From: Deltaproteobacteria bacterium
Lineage (GTDB): Bacteria > Desulfobacterota > Syntrophorhabdia > Syntrophorhabdales > Syntrophorhabdaceae
Direction of reading: 5' to 3'
Length of the DNA stretch: 36,416 nucleotides
Assembly: GCA_029777945.1 (NCBI GenBank)
Contig: JAKORG010000079.1
Coordinates: 1-36,416 of the forward strand
Shown here piece after piece: positions 35,412-36,416 of this stretch. Made by a program: the position numbers and the translations under genes. The notes below the pieces were generated by a model, which worked only from the letters and a program-made list of their open reading frames with translations, ran no database searches and was not told where the DNA came from. Numbering within the stretch: position 1 is the first letter of the stretch; each line of letters starts with the position of its first letter.

Positions 35412-35777
35412 ATGTCCGATGATAAGATAAGAAAAAGACATGGTAAGGAAATAAAAATGGATCCTCCCTATCTTATGTGGAAAGAGTTTGATTGAGACCT
35501 GGCATTTATTAAGGGAAACCTCTATTCAATAACAGTACTTACCCTTTTATAAAGACAGATGGTGGCATGGGCAATGTTTTACTGCCCTTGGGGCTATTGA
35601 ACAATTAAGACTTCATGTAAATTAGCATTAAATGGAAGATGTGATTCAAAAAACTTATAGAGGTATTTTTTAGCTTGCCCCATACGATGGTTGCCCCTTG
35701 TAAACAAGGCCCTTGTGGTTTATAGAGATGTACTGAAGGGAAAGGGAGAGGGTGAGAAGTTTAAAGAGTGTGCTTAA
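35412..35777 (+). pseudogene. Decayed gene or microprotein locus divergent from selB
   Basis: A ribosome site AGGTGG lies 8 nt before ATG 35412, which opens a 27-codon frame (MSDDKIRKRHGKEIK then DPPYLMWKEFD) ending at TGA 35493. Further coding-like stretches continue in other frames: WWHGQCFTALGAIEQLRLHVN around 35559-35622 and CPIRWLPLVNKALVVYRD through KGKGEGEKFKECA to a TAA at 35775-35777. The pieces read like one small protein of about 115-120 residues broken by frameshifts. I do not recognise the family. Alternatives are a real 27-residue peptide, or chance. No other gene is seen in this roughly 375-nt stretch. Confidence 0.35.
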
Positions 35778-36247
35778 TCTTCTTGCCTTTTGAATAAAAA
35801 TTTGTAAGTTGCCTTGATTGCCTTATTGGTGTCTCTTGATTTTACAGAAGACCAGTCTCCTTTTATGCCTTTTATAAATGATGTGCCCTCATCTGTTATA
35901 ATCTTTGAAACACCAATTTCTTTTCCATCATTATCATAATCTAAGGCAGGGATTACCCTGTATTTATTTTCATCTGCCTTGAATTCTACCAGGCATAAAG
36001 TATTGCTTAAGTTTTTGTATTGTTCATTATATAGTCCATTAATTTTTAAATAATCCGTGTAATGTTTTATAATCTGCTGACTTTTATAAAAAAAAGTGAC
36101 CCAGATTATTACATTGTTTGATAGAGGCTGGTAACAGAATTGTGATCTAAAAATACCATCTACATATTCTTCTGCATCTGCCACATTTTCTATATCGCAA
36201 TAACAAAGGATATCTTTATCTTCGTAGATTAATTTCCAGTTCCACAT
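35774..36247 (-). CDS. Hypothetical protein, resembles Adhesin_E-type domain
   Basis: I do not recognise this 157-residue protein with certainty. The pattern WKLIYEDKDILCYCDIENV, then NNVIIWVTFFYKSQQ and NTLCLVEFKADENKYRVIPALDYDNDGK, resembles the repeated-strand surface-adhesin E-like proteins found in many Proteobacteria, which are usually secreted. Here there is no signal peptide: the protein begins MWNWKLIYED. AGG lies about 8 nt before the ATG. Its stop touches the end of the decayed locus on the other strand. The next upstream gene on the same strand is MORN-like, so the two may be cotranscribed. Confidence 0.6.
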   Translation of the reverse strand: MWNWKLIYEDKDILCYCDIENVADAEEYVDGIFRSQFCYQPLSNNVIIWVTFFYKSQQIIKHYTDYLKINGLYNEQYKNLSNTLCLVEFKADENKYRVIPALDYDNDGKEIGVSKIITDEGTSFIKGIKGDWSSVKSRDTNKAIKATYKFLFKRQED

Positions 36248-36340
36248 GTATCTTACCTGCTTTTATTTTTTATTATCTTTTAAATATTTTATCAAGAGCT
36301 TTTGTAAATTGGTAATTGATGCATTAAGCATACAGTGTGT

Positions 36341-36416
36341 CTATTTTTTACTGTCTTTACCTTTAGGTTCGCCGTTTTCCCAGATCCCTTTATATATTAT
36401 CCTTCCCTTTGGGTCA
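36341..36416 (-). CDS. C-terminal end of a MORN repeat-like protein, cut by window edge
   Basis: The minus strand from the window edge to TAG at 36343-36341 reads DPKGRIIYKGIWENGEPKGKDSKK. The pattern YKGxWxNGxPxGKG is the core of a MORN repeat, a short beta-hairpin motif found in tandem. Only about 24 codons are visible, so length, start and function are unknown. A 93-nt AT-rich gap separates it from the hypothetical gene downstream. Confidence 0.5.
   Translation of the reverse strand, partial: DPKGRIIYKGIWENGEPKGKDSKK

Noticed and set aside
35493-35495. In-frame TGA as a selenocysteine codon
   Set aside because: The frame stops 18 codons later, lacks a Cys/Sec-like context, and I cannot see a convincing SECIS hairpin right after it.

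Overview
The window is an AT-rich bacterial chromosome segment (Arg codons mostly AGA/AGG, dense same-strand gene runs) from an anaerobic sulfate or sulfite reducer. The main evidence is a complete reductive-type dissimilatory sulfite reductase (dsr) gene set that includes dsrD, which marks the reductive direction. No dsrEFH or dsrL genes of sulfur oxidisers are present. SelB, an anaerobic CO dehydrogenase, citramalate synthase and Tat-exported redox enzymes fit a lineage such as Desulfobacterota or Nitrospirota. I cannot place it more precisely without a search.

Layout. 1-2354: the 3' end of an acyl-CoA synthetase, a Tat-exported DUF362 protein and a Tat-exported molybdopterin oxidoreductase. 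2446-5623: a divergent CO dehydrogenase catalytic subunit (cooS) followed by an MFS transporter. 5801-18258: one uninterrupted plus-strand dsr cluster, dsrA-dsrB-dsrD-dsrN-(YHS protein)-dsrC-(second DsrM/DsrK-like pair)-(RsbRD-N protein)-dsrM-dsrK-dsrJ-dsrO-dsrP. 18265-21046: a minus-strand HDOD protein and a hybrid histidine kinase, convergent with dsrP. 21047-21828: an AT-rich intergenic region with a near-consensus promoter for a GNAT acetyltransferase. 21962-27591: a minus-strand run acpS-nnr-tsaE-lysC-cimA-(free-standing LeuA regulatory domain). 27701-28152: tRNA-Cys, tRNA-Gly (minus) and tRNA-Pro (plus). 28154-28921: hisF. 29165-33430: dnaK-lon. 33439-35346: selB (minus). 35398-36416: a decayed or unrecognised stretch, a hypothetical gene and the end of a MORN-like gene.

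How the genes work together. DsrAB reduces sulfite, with DsrD as activator and DsrC receiving the sulfur as a trisulfide on its C-terminal Cys93/Cys104. Membrane complex DsrMKJOP connects the quinone pool and periplasm to DsrC. The extra DsrM/DsrK-like pair directly after dsrC could be a second, simpler quinone-to-thiol module. DsrN probably amidates siroheme. In the minus-strand run, aspartate kinase and citramalate synthase feed amino-acid biosynthesis, and the small LeuA-domain protein may modulate feedback control.

Points that most deserve a second look: the CO dehydrogenase with altered C-cluster residues; the second DsrMK-like module and the YHS protein inside the dsr operon; a probable CTG start for the RsbRD-N protein; the free-standing LeuA regulatory domain; and a 19-nt element shared by two non-coding regions. 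All functional calls are from reading motifs by eye; no database search was run.
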